A DNA stretch of 64,000 nt from contig CM074766.1 of assembly GCA_037355855.1 (NCBI GenBank), forward strand, positions 1,984,001-2,048,000. The letters are read 5' to 3'. The DNA is from Pseudo-nitzschia pungens (lineage: Eukaryota > Bacillariophyta > Bacillariophyceae > Bacillariales > Bacillariaceae). Below are positions 21,234 through 33,659 of this stretch, in pieces. The translations under genes were made by a program, and so were the position numbers. The notes beneath the pieces are model-generated. The model made no database searches, was not told the origin of the DNA, and was given only the letters and a program-made list of their open reading frames with translations. The stretch's first letter is position 1, and every line of letters starts with the position of its first letter.

Positions 21234-22558
21234 TCTCCATTTCAACGCATTCCTTCTTCCCAAATCACATCTCCTGTGGGATACGATTATGCTTGTTATC
21301 TATTATTTTCTCTTCATACTTAGATCGAAGACAACGGCATCGACAACAGACCTCATGTCACCTTACTAGAGCTTGACATACTCCCTCGAAGGTTCCAATG
21401 AAGCAAACCACTCTAGGTGATGCCTGATAGCACGTTGGATGGAAAAGATAGATGTTGACAGATAAATGACTGTTTACTAACAACATTGATCAACGAAGGA
21501 AACATAGTTCCGAGCGGTTGAACAAGATTCCATCCGGTTTGAAATGATGAGGTGCAAAAGCCATTTGGACCCACTGATTTTTGGTACATTATGTGCAAAC
21601 TCAGGCAATCCATGATGGGTCCACCTACACACTGTCAACGTCGACAACTAAAACTAACTCATAGCATAGATCAAAAGACCGCGACGAGCTCAATCAATAG
21701 CTTCAAAAAATTGAATAAATCCCATCTGGTATTTTATTTTGTGGATTTCTCTGTAACTAGCTCGTTTGAGCATTGATGGAAAAATAGTAGACAGGATTGA
21801 ATATTATCCTACTACCGTTCTAAGAGATAATAATAATAATAAATTACAGTATCATTCATAGAAGTACGGTCAAGGAGAATAATACTACCATGCTGGTATT
21901 GCTGCTGTATTACTGGTCCGTTGAATACTGGCAGTATTCAAGTTATTGAATGCATGTTGTACGAACAAGCTATGTTGAATACTAGTAGTAATAGTAGTAT
22001 TCAAGTTATTGACTGCAAGGTGTACGAACAAGAAAACAATTCTGTGCGGAAAATACGATCTTCGTTTTAGTACCGCCGGTACACGTAGTAGTGTTCCCAT
22101 GAGCTACTGTACTTTTAACTTTTTGACAGAGAATAACACGACTGAACAAGTGCCCAGCTTTGTGAGCCGTTTTCAATTTCTCGTATGATACTGAATACTG
22201 GTACATACGGCAAGCCACAAGCGAACGTCAATAGTTTAAAAAAGATGAGAACATGCAAAAAATCTTAGACTCCCCGCGCGCAATACAAGCATCGCCAAAT
22301 CTCGTAATTCTATCCGTTTAATTAGACGGATTTAGGAAAATACTCACGCAGGCCTCCCGAACGGAAAAGGATGGCATGATAATACAAATACTTCATCTCA
22401 ATCAATACTATTTTGAACCTGGAAGTTTTCGCTGAACGCAATCGATGTTCTCCGATTTAACTAAAATACCCGAGAAACACATCGTTCATGGCCGGACACT
22501 CAATCAACAAAGAAGGTGCGCTTAGTGAGTCCAAAGCAGGAGAGCTGAGCCAATCAAG
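21234..22558. other. Intergenic spacer with a VNTR-like repeat
   Basis: No supported gene. Contains a two-copy direct repeat at 21921-22032 and AT-rich simple sequence (AATAATAATAATAAATTA at 21828-21845). Confidence 0.5.
21921..22032. repeat. Two-copy direct repeat with internal palindrome
   Basis: Units at 21921-21969 and 21975-22032 share TTGAATACT, a variable centre, AGTATTCAAGTTATTGA, a short variable stretch, and TGTACGAACAAG. The GAATACT...AGTATTC arms can pair. The second unit has an added TAGTAATAG insertion. No coding potential. Confidence 0.75.
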
Positions 22559-22649
22559 ATGGAATCAACGAAGGGGGAAGACCTCGCGGCGACAAAGACT
22601 AAGGATGAACCTACCGATACAGCACTGGTAGTCGTTCGAGGTGACGTTG

Positions 22650-23276
22650 ATGTTGACGTTGACGCTTGACGCTGATGGTGGCGAGTACGCTTTGATGGAG
22701 TTGTACAGACGACGGGCACATATCTGTTGGTGAGTGTGAAAAGCTGGAGCGTCGATTCTTTCTATGGAACATATCGCTCATTTTCCGAGGTAACTCACAC
22801 TCTCTACTGTTGTAAAATCATATTCTTTTTTTTGAAGCGGATGCGACACGAGGAACGCAATATTCACGGTCGATACCTTAGCACTTTGCTGGTATGTCCT
22901 GATGACGATCAGTTTCTCGTTACTTCTTGGTGACAATATACAGTACGATGATGATCGCGTACAAAGTGTCATGGATGCGCTAGATAATACAACAATTGGA
23001 TTGGAAATTGCGAGAGCTGTCGTTGGGACAGTGTTAGCTATTATCGGAATCGTAGGAGCTGCCCGATTCAGCAGGTTTTGGACCAGTATAGGAGCGGCGT
23101 GGTATGTTTTCGAATCGATCTATTGCTTGTTTTTTGGCAACTTCATTGGTGCAATTGTCGCAGCTGGTTTCTGCTATCCACATGCTGTCTTTTACGAAGA
23201 GCTGAAAACCGGAATAATGAGTCGAGAGAACTACCCAAAGGAAAAGATCTGCTGTGATTGCTGCTGCAGTTGGTGA
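22650..23276 (+). CDS. Four-helix membrane protein, tandem paralogue 1 (N-terminus uncertain)
   Basis: Exon 2 (22838-23276) follows an intron 22730-22837 that sits at exactly the same codon as in the downstream paralogue (RRAHIC|C against KRGHIF|C). From the ATG at 22650 the product is 172 residues. It has a Cys cluster (HICCGCDTRNA), then hydrophobic segments ALCWYVLMTISFSLLLG, IARAVVGTVLAIIGIVGAA, FWTSIGAAWYVFESIYCLFF and FIGAIVAAGFCYPHAVFY, the signature EELKTGIMSRENYPKEKICC and a Cys-rich end. I do not recognise a named family. A better-looking N-terminus (ATG at 22559, MESTKGEDLAATKTK...) is in another frame, so a small frameshift near 22670 is possible and the gene may be damaged. Confidence 0.55.
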
Positions 23277-24188
23277 CCTGAAGACCGAGCTTCGTCCCTT
23301 TGTTGGGAAGCGATGTCATTTAGAGTTTGAAGGCTACTCACTGCGACCATGTACATCACCATATTCACCATAGATTTGTAGCATAATAGTTTTTGTCAGT
23401 TTATTTGACCTATGCGCAGTGGAACTATTCCAATGTGGGTATGTACTTCTCAGCTAGTTGCTGTTGACTGAAATGATTTGGTTCCGCCATCGAATGCCAC
23501 ATCGGATCGTAGGTTACTGGATTCTTCGTGATTTTACTCAGTTAATCCTCCGATTTTGTTTTTGAGAGCACTGCATAAGATTACCGTCGAGATTCCAACT
23601 GTATTACTATCCCTGTGAGTCGAACCAACCCAATCAACGTTGTGGTAACCTTACCGTAGCTATTACAAGTAAGTTACCGAGAGGGTATCGAGCATACCCG
23701 TGCCAAATCCATACGGTACGTTGGTTCTGATGACCCCTCTTGTGAATACCGTACGGTAGAACGAAACAACTCTACGTGTACACTAAAACCTTAATTGTAC
23801 ATAGGACCTAATCTTACCGGTATGGATACTGATTGTAAGGGCCTTTTTATTTATCGGTCTTCCATGCCAATGATCATGTTCCTTAGTATGGAATACAAGG
23901 TGTAGAAAAGAACCAATCATTGATCCATCTGACAGTCGAATGGTTCAAAATTTCAATAAGATGCGCGCTGAAGCCCCGTTTACTCATTGCGCACACGCGA
24001 ACAAAGAAGAATCTACCGTTTCAACGCCTTCGGAGTAGGCAGAAATGAGATGCTCACACTTTCGGTCACGCTTTATCATTTCGACGGAACACAAAGCTCC
24101 GTCCTAACTGCGACACGGATATCCGATTGTCCCCTGTCACAACGCATAAAACAAAATTTACCAACATCTATTTCCGAAAGAGATTAAC
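23277..24188. other. Intergenic spacer between tandem paralogues
   Basis: About 900 bp with no supported gene. Motif copies of the GGTAACCTTACCGTAGC/GTAAGTTACCGAG type cluster at 23641-23850, upstream of the second paralogue. Confidence 0.5.
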
Positions 24189-24756
24189 ATGGAAATCTCC
24201 AAAACCAACGAAGTCCCCATGGCAGATGCCAACTATGTCGCCGCTGACGCACAACCAAAGCGGGGTCACATCTTCTGGTGAGAAACGGATTGACTGGGCA
24301 TGACTAATGTGCAATATGCCGCGATCGAAACTCATTTTCATTCTTTCTTTGTGCAATAGCGGTTGCTGCTGTGACGTGAGAACGGCATGCCTTGTTGTTA
24401 ACATTATCGCTCTAGCATTCGCAGGTTTGGGTTTGGTCAGTTTGGCCCCCAAAATGGACAGACCTGGTTTCGAGCGATTTGGAATCTTCATGGCAGCGTT
24501 TGTGCTCGGAATAATTGCCAATTCGTTGGGTATTTATGGTGCATTGAAATTCAAACAGATTTTTGTCCTCATCGCGGGCATTTGGTTTGCTCTTGAAGCA
24601 CTTCTAGGCCTCATCCTCTTTTTGGACTTCGTTGGCTTCGCCTTGGGTCTTTTGTTCTTGTACCCTCACATCATGTTCTTCAAAGAAATTCAGGATGGTA
24701 TCATGACCAAAGAAAATTACGTGAACGAGAAAAGCTGCTGCGGCTCATTCTTGTGA
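24189..24756 (+). CDS. Four-helix membrane protein, tandem paralogue 2
   Basis: Exons 24189-24277 and 24360-24756, phase 2, give 161 residues. A polar N-terminus ends in KRGHIFC, followed by GCCCDVRTACLVVN, hydrophobic segments (IIALAFAGLGLVSL, FGIFMAAFVLGIIANSLG, FVLIAGIWFALEALLGLILF and FVGFALGLLFLYPHIMFF), then KEIQDGIMTKENYVNEKSCC. Cys pairs before the first helix and at the C-terminus suggest palmitoylation or metal binding. Same intron position and C-terminal signature as the gene at 22650-23276. Function unknown; the layout resembles small tetraspan proteins of endomembranes. Confidence 0.65.
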
Positions 24757-25016
24757 ATAGCGATATCTATTTGCGAAGTCTGTCTATGATCCACAAATTT
24801 TTCACATGAAGTACTGACGATCGATTCTTTTAATATATTTGTGCACATGATAATCTGTAAACAATTCTATCCTAACCTGGCGACTTACTTATTACTGTAG
24901 ATGAAATAGTTATGTTTGTACTCTAATGCTTGTAACATCCCTGTCATTTACTTGCTCTATCTGGTTACTCGGAGAATTGAATTGCCACAGGTTTAATGAT
25001 TTCTTGTGCTATTTGA

Positions 25017-28000
25017 CTACTCGGAGAATTGGATTGCCACCGGTTCAATGATTTCTGATAAGAAGATGGATTTGGTATCGGTTTCGACACCTTGACCACT
25101 GTCACCAACAGAAGACTTGATTCCATTTTTCGAACAGCGTGTCAGCTGATCGAACATCATATTTCTTTCAATTGGCGAAGGAAATCTTTGATCCTTCACT
25201 AAACGCAAGAAGTCGTCTCCAAACAAAGTGCTTATTCGACTCCGCCAATAACCAGAAACCAGAGATAGACGCTCCAATAAGCGAAAGAAAGCACAAACGA
25301 TCATCCATAATTCCGGGGTATTGCATTGTAGAACTTGATTAATGATGGCTTCGGCCATGGGTTCCAAATCGAGGACGCATTCGAAAAAATCTCGCAAGAG
25401 AGTTTCTCGCGGAATGAAAACTGATTTCGCCACTGTTTCCACCCATTCAAGTGCTTCTTCTATAAGTCTCATCTTCGATTTCGAATCCACGACGTTGAAA
25501 AATTCGTTCCGAAGGTTCGTAATCGATGAAGTCGCAGCTCTGATTGCATGATCTATTTCAGTTTCGATCTCTTCATTCTTGTCATTTGCCACGTTTCCTT
25601 TGTTTCCCACGTCCTTCAAAACGGTCTTCGCTGAAGATGAGATCAAGCCACGCAAAATAGCCTGACTGGATTCCATCCCACGATCTGTCGATAGCTTCGT
25701 CGCCATAATAATGACCCCCCGTTCTGTGTCAGAACTGGAGAACAGCTCGATGGTTTTCGTCAGGGTGCTTGTGAGTTTCTCTCGTAGAAAACCACGAGAC
25801 AACTGAAAGGCTCTCGTTTGCATTTCTTCGATCTCCGATTCGGTCGATTGCGCTCCAATCGTGAGTTCATCGGTGGCTTGTACCACGAAAGAATGAATTT
25901 CTTCAACCGAAAGCCTGTTGATGGTTTGGTCAACGGCAAAGTCGCAAATGTCTTTCAGGTCTCGATGCTGATGAAAAAAACCTTCCACCAGCCTGTTCTG
26001 GATATGCTGCTTTTTTCCATTTGCAGATTTATCCATGGGTGATCCCTTCAAATATGCTCTGCTCGACGATGACATGGTTTTTCCTCTGGGTGACTCGGCT
26101 TCGAGATACGACCGTGCTTCTACGCCCACGGTCGTACTGACAATCGAAGGCCTCAGCTTTCTTCTCACCTCTTGACGTGTCGTTTTCTTCGTCATGTTGG
26201 TAATCATATCACACAGATCTTCCATGTGAGGACTGGAAGCATAAAGTGTGGCGGTGCTCAATCCGATTTTCTGATTGTCCAAAGCTTCCGGGTTGGCCTG
26301 GGGACTTGGCGCGACGGTTGGGTTGGGCAGTGAAGTAAGCTTCGGAAGGGAAAAAGTTTCGTTGAAAAATGTTTCTAAGTGAAAGGATAGTATTTGCAGA
26401 TGAGAACCGCCAACGATATTTTTGTCTTTGTTTGGTTGTGATGCATAGCTCTGGATGAGTCTCAGATTTGCCAAAATCTGACGGTAGTTCATGGATGACT
26501 GTGAAATCGAGTCCCACTTGCTCATCTTCAGTAGCTCTATAACCCATGGTATTGTAAGCGACGTATGTCCACTACCCCAAGCTTCTTCGACTATTTTAGG
26601 AAGAGGTAATCCGATCGACTCTAATAGATCTAGCCCATGATCTAACGAACATATGCACGGTTTCAGCTTGTTAAGATCGATGCCTTCCTCTTGCCAATTT
26701 GGAGAAAAGACTAAAAAGCCAAGAAATCGGCCGAGAAGTGCAAGTTCTAGAGTTCGTTTTTCCAATCCGGAAGGAGATTGGTTTGAGATCATGTCCGACA
26801 TTTTCTTCACCACGTGGTGCACGAGGTGCATTCCAAAATTAAAGCTGTTCACCGAGTACAGAAAAACGAAAAAGAATTCTTGGTACCCCGGAAAGTATGA
26901 CAGCGCTTCTTGGAACACGGAATCCATTGATGATTTGTGGTTGTTGCGTTCGCGTCTGCGGACCTTTGTTGTGGTGGAAACAAATCCTGCACGTGCCTGA
27001 GATCCGGAAGAGGGTGTTTTCTTGGTGAACCGCTTGTGAAGCTTCTGCAACTTGTCCCTGTCGTCGGCAGCGATCTCGAGTAGTTCTTGGTCCATTTCAT
27101 CCACCGGTGCCAGCCCGACCTGGAGCAACAGCTCGCAGAAAAACTGCGCAAACCACGAGACGTTGTGGGAGGAAACATTCCCGATGATTTTCCTCGATTT
27201 GTTCTGTGCCGTGTCTCGAACCTTGTCGACCTGCTCGGGAAGAAAGACCTTGCTCTTTGCCGTGATAAAGACGCGGAGTTCCGAGAGAAAGGCGTCGCGG
27301 GTCACCTCGCGATTTTGGTACATGGACACCTCCTCCGGTGTCTTGAAATGGTGCCGGCTGTCCCGATCGGGTCGGAACGGCAGGCTGAAAATGGCGTGCG
27401 TTCCCGTTACCGACTCGGAGGGGGGTGGTTTCCACTCGGTCGGCGTCGTGCTATCGACTAGGAGACGATTCAGACGTTCTGCCACCGCGGGGCAGCGTTG
27501 CGGAAACACACCGTCCTGCAGGAGGGACTTGATGAGAAAGGGACTCATTCGCTGTAGGACCGGCGTTTGCAGTTTCGCGAGGGTATTCCGAGCGAACCGA
27601 ACACAGCGTTCGGGACCATAAAACATGGGTTGGAAGAACAAAGTCGACCCCGTCACCGAACTTGTTGATTCGTTTTTGCTCTTGTCTTTCGAAGAGGGAT
27701 CCGATTGGTCCTGATGCAATTGCTCTCCGGAAGAATTTTGCTCGGTATCGATCGACAAAAGTTCTATCAGTAAGTGTACCTCCAGAGGCGTCGATGGAAC
27801 TAGCATATTCCTGATCAATGCAACGTAGACATCGACGAGCCGTTCCAAATACAAATCTTCCGTTTCACGGACTTTCTGATTTATGCTAGATGCGTGTGTT
27901 GAAGTGACAACCAAAGGACGTTTTTCCGAATCGACCTTGCTATGTCGAAGTAGTTGCTGTGTGGTTGCCGCACCGACGGTTGTCCGCGGCGGAGTCCGAA

Positions 28001-28947
28001 AATCCGCGGTGGAGATTGATTCCGGGGTGGGTCTTGGCTGTGGTGCAACCGGCGATTTCGATTTCTTTTTCCTTGCTTGGAGCGTGTGAACCGTTCCGTT
28101 GTTCGCAGCAATAGTAGCAACGGCGGGCTGCCGGAAAACCTGGTTGCCAGTGATCGCGGAATGCTTTCCAGGTCTGTTTCGGAACGACGAGCGGATGCGC
28201 AATGAACGGGGACGAAGCGCTGCCCCACGCGGGGCTGGTCGTGGTTAGTTGTTGCGGTTGAATTCTGGCCTTGGGTTTCTTTTTTCTCGCCTGGAGCGTA
28301 TGGACAGCCGTCGTCGTTCCGGGGGCTTTTTCACCATTGTTGTCGATGTTTTGGTTCTTATTGTTTTTGCTTCCATTCGAAAGATCTCTACCTGGCAGCG
28401 TTTCGGTCCGCGGCCTGATCCTTTTTCCGAACAGGAGGTTTCAAAATATTCGAAGATCCCGGATGCTGTTGGAGTGGCGGAAATGACCGTTCGTCGATTG
28501 CGCGTCCCGCTGTTCTCGTTTTTCCCGTTGGAAGGATTCGGTTTCCCCGCCACCGAACGGATCTGGGTCCGCGCTCAACTCGCCGTCCGGTTTCGTCGCC
28601 GCTGCGGCCGACACCGCTCCTACCGACACCTGAAAGGGCGCGCAGGCATCCCGGATGGCCTGGAGAATCGCAAACGACGTGCCGTAGCGATATCGACACC
28701 GGAATCTTTTTCCGCACGTGAGCAGTTTTCTCTGCTGGGTGGCAACCCGATCGGTGCTGCCGTTCAGCCAATCGATCATCGATTCGGATCGCGACGGATC
28801 CTCGGCGGAAAGAATGTCCACGATCTTGGAGAGTGCGGTGAAATTGTGGCACGGGCACTCGATCCTGTTGCTGTTGTTGTTGTTGTAGTGTTTGCGGTTG
28901 CTGCTGCTCATCTTTGTTGTTGTTGTTGTCGTCGTCGTCGTCGTCAT
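25017..28947 (-). CDS. Codanin-1 homologue
   Basis: The main exon (stop at 25017, open up to about 28335) encodes over 1,060 residues; it has no early ATG, so the N-terminus must come from upstream. A frame starting at ATG 28947 (poly-Thr, then ALSKIVDILSAEDPSRSES and IDWLNGST) is the likely first exon, but I could not resolve the junction. Matches to Codanin-1 occur in order along the main exon: FSLPFRPDRDSRHHFKTPEE, YFPGYQEFFFVFLYSVNSFN, LGRFLGFLVFSPNW, LTIPWVIELLKMSKWD and EGFFHQHRDLKDICDFAVDQ. Human Codanin-1 (1,227 residues) binds histone chaperone ASF1 and, with CDIN1, is mutated in congenital dyserythropoietic anaemia I. Here a role in ASF1 control is inference. Confidence 0.75.
28043..28335 (-). 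repeat. Diverged tandem duplication in the Codanin N-terminal region
   Basis: The minus strand at about 28095-28050 encodes VHTLQARKKKSKSP in the gene frame. About 220 bp upstream (28312-28268), another frame encodes VHTLQARKKKPKAR. The DNA is also similar (CTCCAGGCGAGAAAAAAGAA against CTCCAAGCAAGGAAAAAGAA). The upstream copy is out of frame with the main exon. Confidence 0.6.
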
Positions 28948-29709
28948 TCTCGTTCTGCCATGGCTCTTGTTCTGCTGCTTCTTGGATTCGGCCCCACCGA
29001 TGTTCCTGGTTTCGTTGGTGTTGGCAACATTCTCATTGGATACGTTTTTATAGCCACCGGACGGTAGTGCTTTTCCCCTCCGTCATTTTGATTCAAGGGA
29101 GTGGCACTCCAAATAAGTTGCATCTTTCAGACGCAGGGGATTTTTTCATGTAAGGTTTACCCGAATAACGTAACGTACCGTAACGTGTCGGAATAGAAGG
29201 CACAAGTTTTAGGTTCGGAACCGCGCCACAAAACCTACCGTAAATTTCACGACTTGCAGACTTTCACGCAAACTACGAGGTAAGTTACGAGTAAGGTTAA
29301 ACCTTACTGGGTGCGAACGCATCCAAAGTGCATTTCCAGATCTGACCGATAAGCACAGCATTCAGACTGCATTCGGGTACCGGTAACCTTACCGGTACTG
29401 TAATAAGGTTAACCGTACCGCAAGCTTCATACACACCCGAAAATATTTTGTCTACAGAGTAATTTTAAATTACTTCGTATTTATTTCCGAGAGAAGTTGG
29501 TCATATGGATGGTCCAGTGCAAAGTGCAAGCACTCTCAGGTTCATCTCCACAAGCGTGCGTAATCTGCATCTTGCTTTCGCAACCCGAAATCCATTGTGT
29601 ACGATACAATACTACTAGTGGGGAATCCTCCGATTTTGCAAACTATAGTGCTAAAAGTATCAGAATTACAATATTTGAACCACAGACTCCGCTAGTCTTC
29701 CTTGTTCCG
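28948..29709. other. Intergenic spacer with dense palindromic motifs
   Basis: Between tail of the BEACH gene and the Codanin 5' end. At 29147-29430 there are at least six copies of GTAAGGTT(T)AC, TACGAGTAAGG and GGTAACCTTACC. No supported gene. Confidence 0.5.
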
Positions 29710-32700
29710 CTAGCCAGAAGCAGCTTTTTTGATTTCGAAAATGGCTATGCTGCCATCTTCGCCACCAGTACAGCAGATGCATGTTCCGGAGTCACCCTGC
29801 GTCAGTCCCATTATTGATAGATTCACACTGGTCAAACCTGGTGATGACTTGTTGTTCACGCTCGGCCACAAGGACAAGTCAGGCGTGAAGTAGGCACCAT
29901 CACGAATCGGGATGAGGCGAAGACCTCCGTCCGAGCATCCAACCAGAAGAATGCCCTCGGCATACACGAGTGATTGAACTGCAACACCGACAGACGCAAC
30001 ACTTGCCTTCCGCATCGTGCCGTCGACGAGAGAATACGACGCCACCTTGCCGGTGGCGAATCCAGCAAATAAGCTTAGCCGTCCGCCTTCGGATGACCAT
30101 TTCACCACCGAGCAAGGTCCAGAGCCTCGTCGCGCTTGCTCTTTGTGGATGACTACTTGAATCCCATTGCTGTGCAAATTCCAGACACAGAAACTTCCAT
30201 CGGCCGATCCTGCCCCAACGACGATACCCCCTTCGTCCGGACAAGCAGCAGCAGAGACACTGACAATCGACGAATCAGCATCGAAGAGTTCTGCCAACGG
30301 TTCTCTGTCAATGGATACAGTCTCGCCGTTGGCAACTACCACAGACCACACCTTGATGGTAGCATCCCAACTCCCACTGACCATTATATGGGTCGCATTC
30401 TTTGGCCACAAGGCTGATTGCATCGTTAGGGGAGGCCTGCAAAGCATATCAAGTCCAGTCACCGCATCTCTATGGGAATAAATAGATGCAACGGCACAGG
30501 CAGAGTTGATTCCATACGCAAGTACCACGTCGTCATGACCACCTGCGAACGCAATCTTTCCTCCTTGACCATCCCCTGCCATGCAGAGGCAAGCGAGCGG
30601 ATCTCGGGAACTGTGTGTCCTAAACTCGGTTAGTTTGCTTTCTTCGGCATGGGAAATTTGACCTCGAGACATTGTTATGTAAGAGAAGCGGCTCAATGTG
30701 CCCGTCAATCCACCCTCTCTTTGTTTCTTTTCCGAATCCGAAAGTCCGAGGCTGACGGTGTGGACCTTCAGGCCTCCATCTAACGAAGTCGTGACTAGCA
30801 TAGAACGGTCTCCTTCTGCAGGAAACATGGCACATCCAGAAATCGCATCCTCGTGCACCTTTCGTTTCTCGATGAATTTTACGTCCCACTCAGAAGAAGT
30901 GGCCGGGGTTGGCTTTGTTGGCGAGACAGGACCCATAGTAGATCGTGGTGAAGCACTTTTTCCATCGGACTCGCCGTGGCTCGAATGATTGGACTCCTTA
31001 CCAAGGTGAGAGAAGGAAGAGGTTCTCAAAGCAGCTCCGGAACCATCTCCCACATCCCCACTTCCACTCGTGGGAATTCTTCTGTTGCGTTGATGATGAT
31101 TGTTTTCAGCATATCTTTCATTTGTATCGACGTGGAAAGGATTTTGAGATTTTTCGTGTTCCCTTTGTCCTCCATTATTCTTTTGGCCAGCACCGCCGAA
31201 GGATGATGGGTTATCTTCCCCATCTTCTCCCCAGGTTTTTGGGTTCGGGAGATCCTCCTGATATCTACTTTGAGTCATGTCGTGGCTGTCAACCGATGGC
31301 GATTCAAGAAGCTCCCAAGCATCTGCCTTGCCATCTTGTGTACCGGTGAAAGTGCGTCCTACATCAGGGTTCACAAAACTGTCGTCCACAACCCCCACAA
31401 AACTATCGTCAACTGTCTCGTGGCGCAGAGGATGGCGCCCGACAAAGAGTTGGTCGGGAACGATCCCAAATTCGGTCGCCTGCAACTCTGCTTGAAATCG
31501 TTCCTCCGCAGTAGGCAACGCTGCTAAGTCTGACGGTCCGAGGTAGGCCGATCGATGGAAAAGATTGTTTGCCTCCTTTGCTGCTTCTCCACGAGACTTG
31601 CTTCCAAATATCAAATCAATCCAACGAGGCAACATCGCAGTGCATATATCTGACTCTAATGCCTTGTTATTCTTTCTGAGGAAATCTCTCGGTGACTTCG
31701 CCCAAGGAGGCAGAGTGACGTCGTTAACTCGATCGCCATTTTGGGTTGCACCTAATTGCAACCCTTGGGCGTTGATCAGAAAGTCGAAGTCGTTGTTTGG
31801 ATTGTAAAATTCTGGAATGAGCTCCTTTACGTCAGCATGATTGGACAGGACGCAAGAGTGGCATTTACTGACACTGTGGAAAAGACGATCGGGTGCATCG
31901 AATTTACCGTTCTGTAGGCACAGCATGTGTTCGGGCATGCTGCGAACCAAACTAGAATGACGCAAAAGAAAGATGATCGAAATCACTTGTTAGTAAAACA
32001 CTTGAAGGCCAAGTAATGTCCATTCTGATCTCCTATTCACTTCGGTCCTGCTGGTCCATCAAGCACTCACTAGTACAATACATATCCCGCAGCCGAGTAG
32101 TGCGTCCCGTACAGAAAACTATCATCCATGTCGGCCATTCCTTCCAATCGTTGCTGAAAATATTTCAATCGCTTTTCGTTCAAGGCACCAATCGGCTTTG
32201 ATAAATCTCGGAAGGTTTCTTTCTTTCTCAAATCAAGACTCGAGGATGCGTAGTCCGAAATGACCCACGGGAAGACGGGATACCGAGACAAGTCTTGCAC
32301 GGTGCGACCAGCCGCGCTGTTCAAAAGCAGAAGATAGTCGTAGTTGGTGATGTTCCCCCGTTGCCACTCTCGAGATGCTTGGACGATGAATTCCCTGTCG
32401 GTATGACAGGGAATGACGCCGGAGTTTGCGCTGCCCCTGTGGGTCGGCAACAATCGCAAGACCTGTTCCCGCTCGTGCTTTCGGTCGAATCCAAACAACG
32501 TGCTGCTCCCATCTTTCCAAAAGAGTTCCAGTGCCGAATCTTTCAGTCCGTAGTATCGCCGTGCTGTTGCCTGCAAATCCCGTTGGAGGCTCCAGGTCTT
32601 CGCCTTCGAAGATGTTTCCATTCCTATCACACCCAGAGCGGGCTGGAAGTACAGTCTTTCTTCCGTAACTACCATGCAGCCGGGTTGTGCTTGCAGAGGC

Positions 32701-33659
32701 GTGAGCAGGTTGCATCGAATGTTAGGTGTCAACACTCGCTCTCGAACATCCATCAAATTGGCGGGATCGAATGGTCTGTCCAACATGGGCTGCAAAAGCT
32801 CGTCCAGTTCCGACTGGGCGTTGATGCCCTCGGGCCCATTCGATGAGGAGCTGTTTTTTGCCTTGTAATTAATCGCAAACAAGTGCTTGCACAAGTCCAC
32901 AAAGGAGGTTGGAGAAGAATGCAGAAACGTAAATCGAAAGCGCGTGTGAACCGGGATGCTTTGGAAGGGAGAGATGGCATTGTTTGCCTTCATTGTAACG
33001 TGCCGAGCGCATTCGAATTCTACCGTCATGGCTTCGAACGACTTGACCGAGGGATCCTCGGTTTTGTTTGGGTATTCCTTTGGAGGGCTTTCCAACTTGC
33101 TGAAGGAGCACCGGATGATCGGTCGCGCAAAGTCACTGGGTTCAAAAATCATTGACTTAGAACACAGATGCAAACGACCCTCAATTTTTGTCAGATGAGC
33201 ACTGGGATAGAAATCCTTGTCGAGCGCGGCTTTCTTCTTTTGTTGCCGGCTCGAGGAAGACGACGGAAACGAACCATTCGATAAGGACGAGGATTTCTTT
33301 GAAAGAGATCGCGATCCAGCTGTTGCGGATCGATTTGCCGCCCATATTGTTTCCGTGTTCTTGTGTTTCAGCGCGGACGACGGAGTCGTGCGCCCACCGG
33401 ATCCGGAGGAATTGGAGGAGGAGTGGTGTCGGAGGGTGGGACACGTATATGCAATGACGGCCCAATCCTGGAGGTGCCTTTCCCCGTGTTCCAAGAGAAG
33501 GTTGCAAAATCGAGATCGATCTTTGTTCCGAACAGCCCATCGTCCAGCTTTCCGAGGATACAGGGCAGCGACGGCCTCTTTCATGTTGTACCCATGGTTG
33601 TTGCTCGATTGTGAATTATTGCTTGTCCCGCCTCCCGTAAACCAAGAGGAACCAGTCAT
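29710..33659 (-). CDS. BEACH-WD40 protein, FAN/NSMAF type
   Basis: Exons 33659-32071 and 31951-29710 join in phase 2 inside the conserved GYVLYYLVR of the BEACH domain and give 1,276 residues. The first 330 residues include a GRAM/PH-like region (DFYPSAHLTKIEGRLHLCSK) and the PH-BEACH linker. The BEACH domain has NYDYLLLLNSAAGRTVQDLS, YPVFPWVISDY, then MLCLQNGKFDAPDRLF, VTLPPWAKSPRDFLRKNNKA and WIDLIFGSKSRGEAA. WD repeats fill the C-terminus (HIMVSGSWDATIKVW, GAGSADGSFCVWNLH, CCTGGEDGSIAIFE). PELIPEFYN, the DVTLPPWA form and the size fit the FAN subgroup, which in animals couples TNF receptor to neutral sphingomyelinase; in protists a membrane-traffic role is more likely. Confidence 0.85.
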
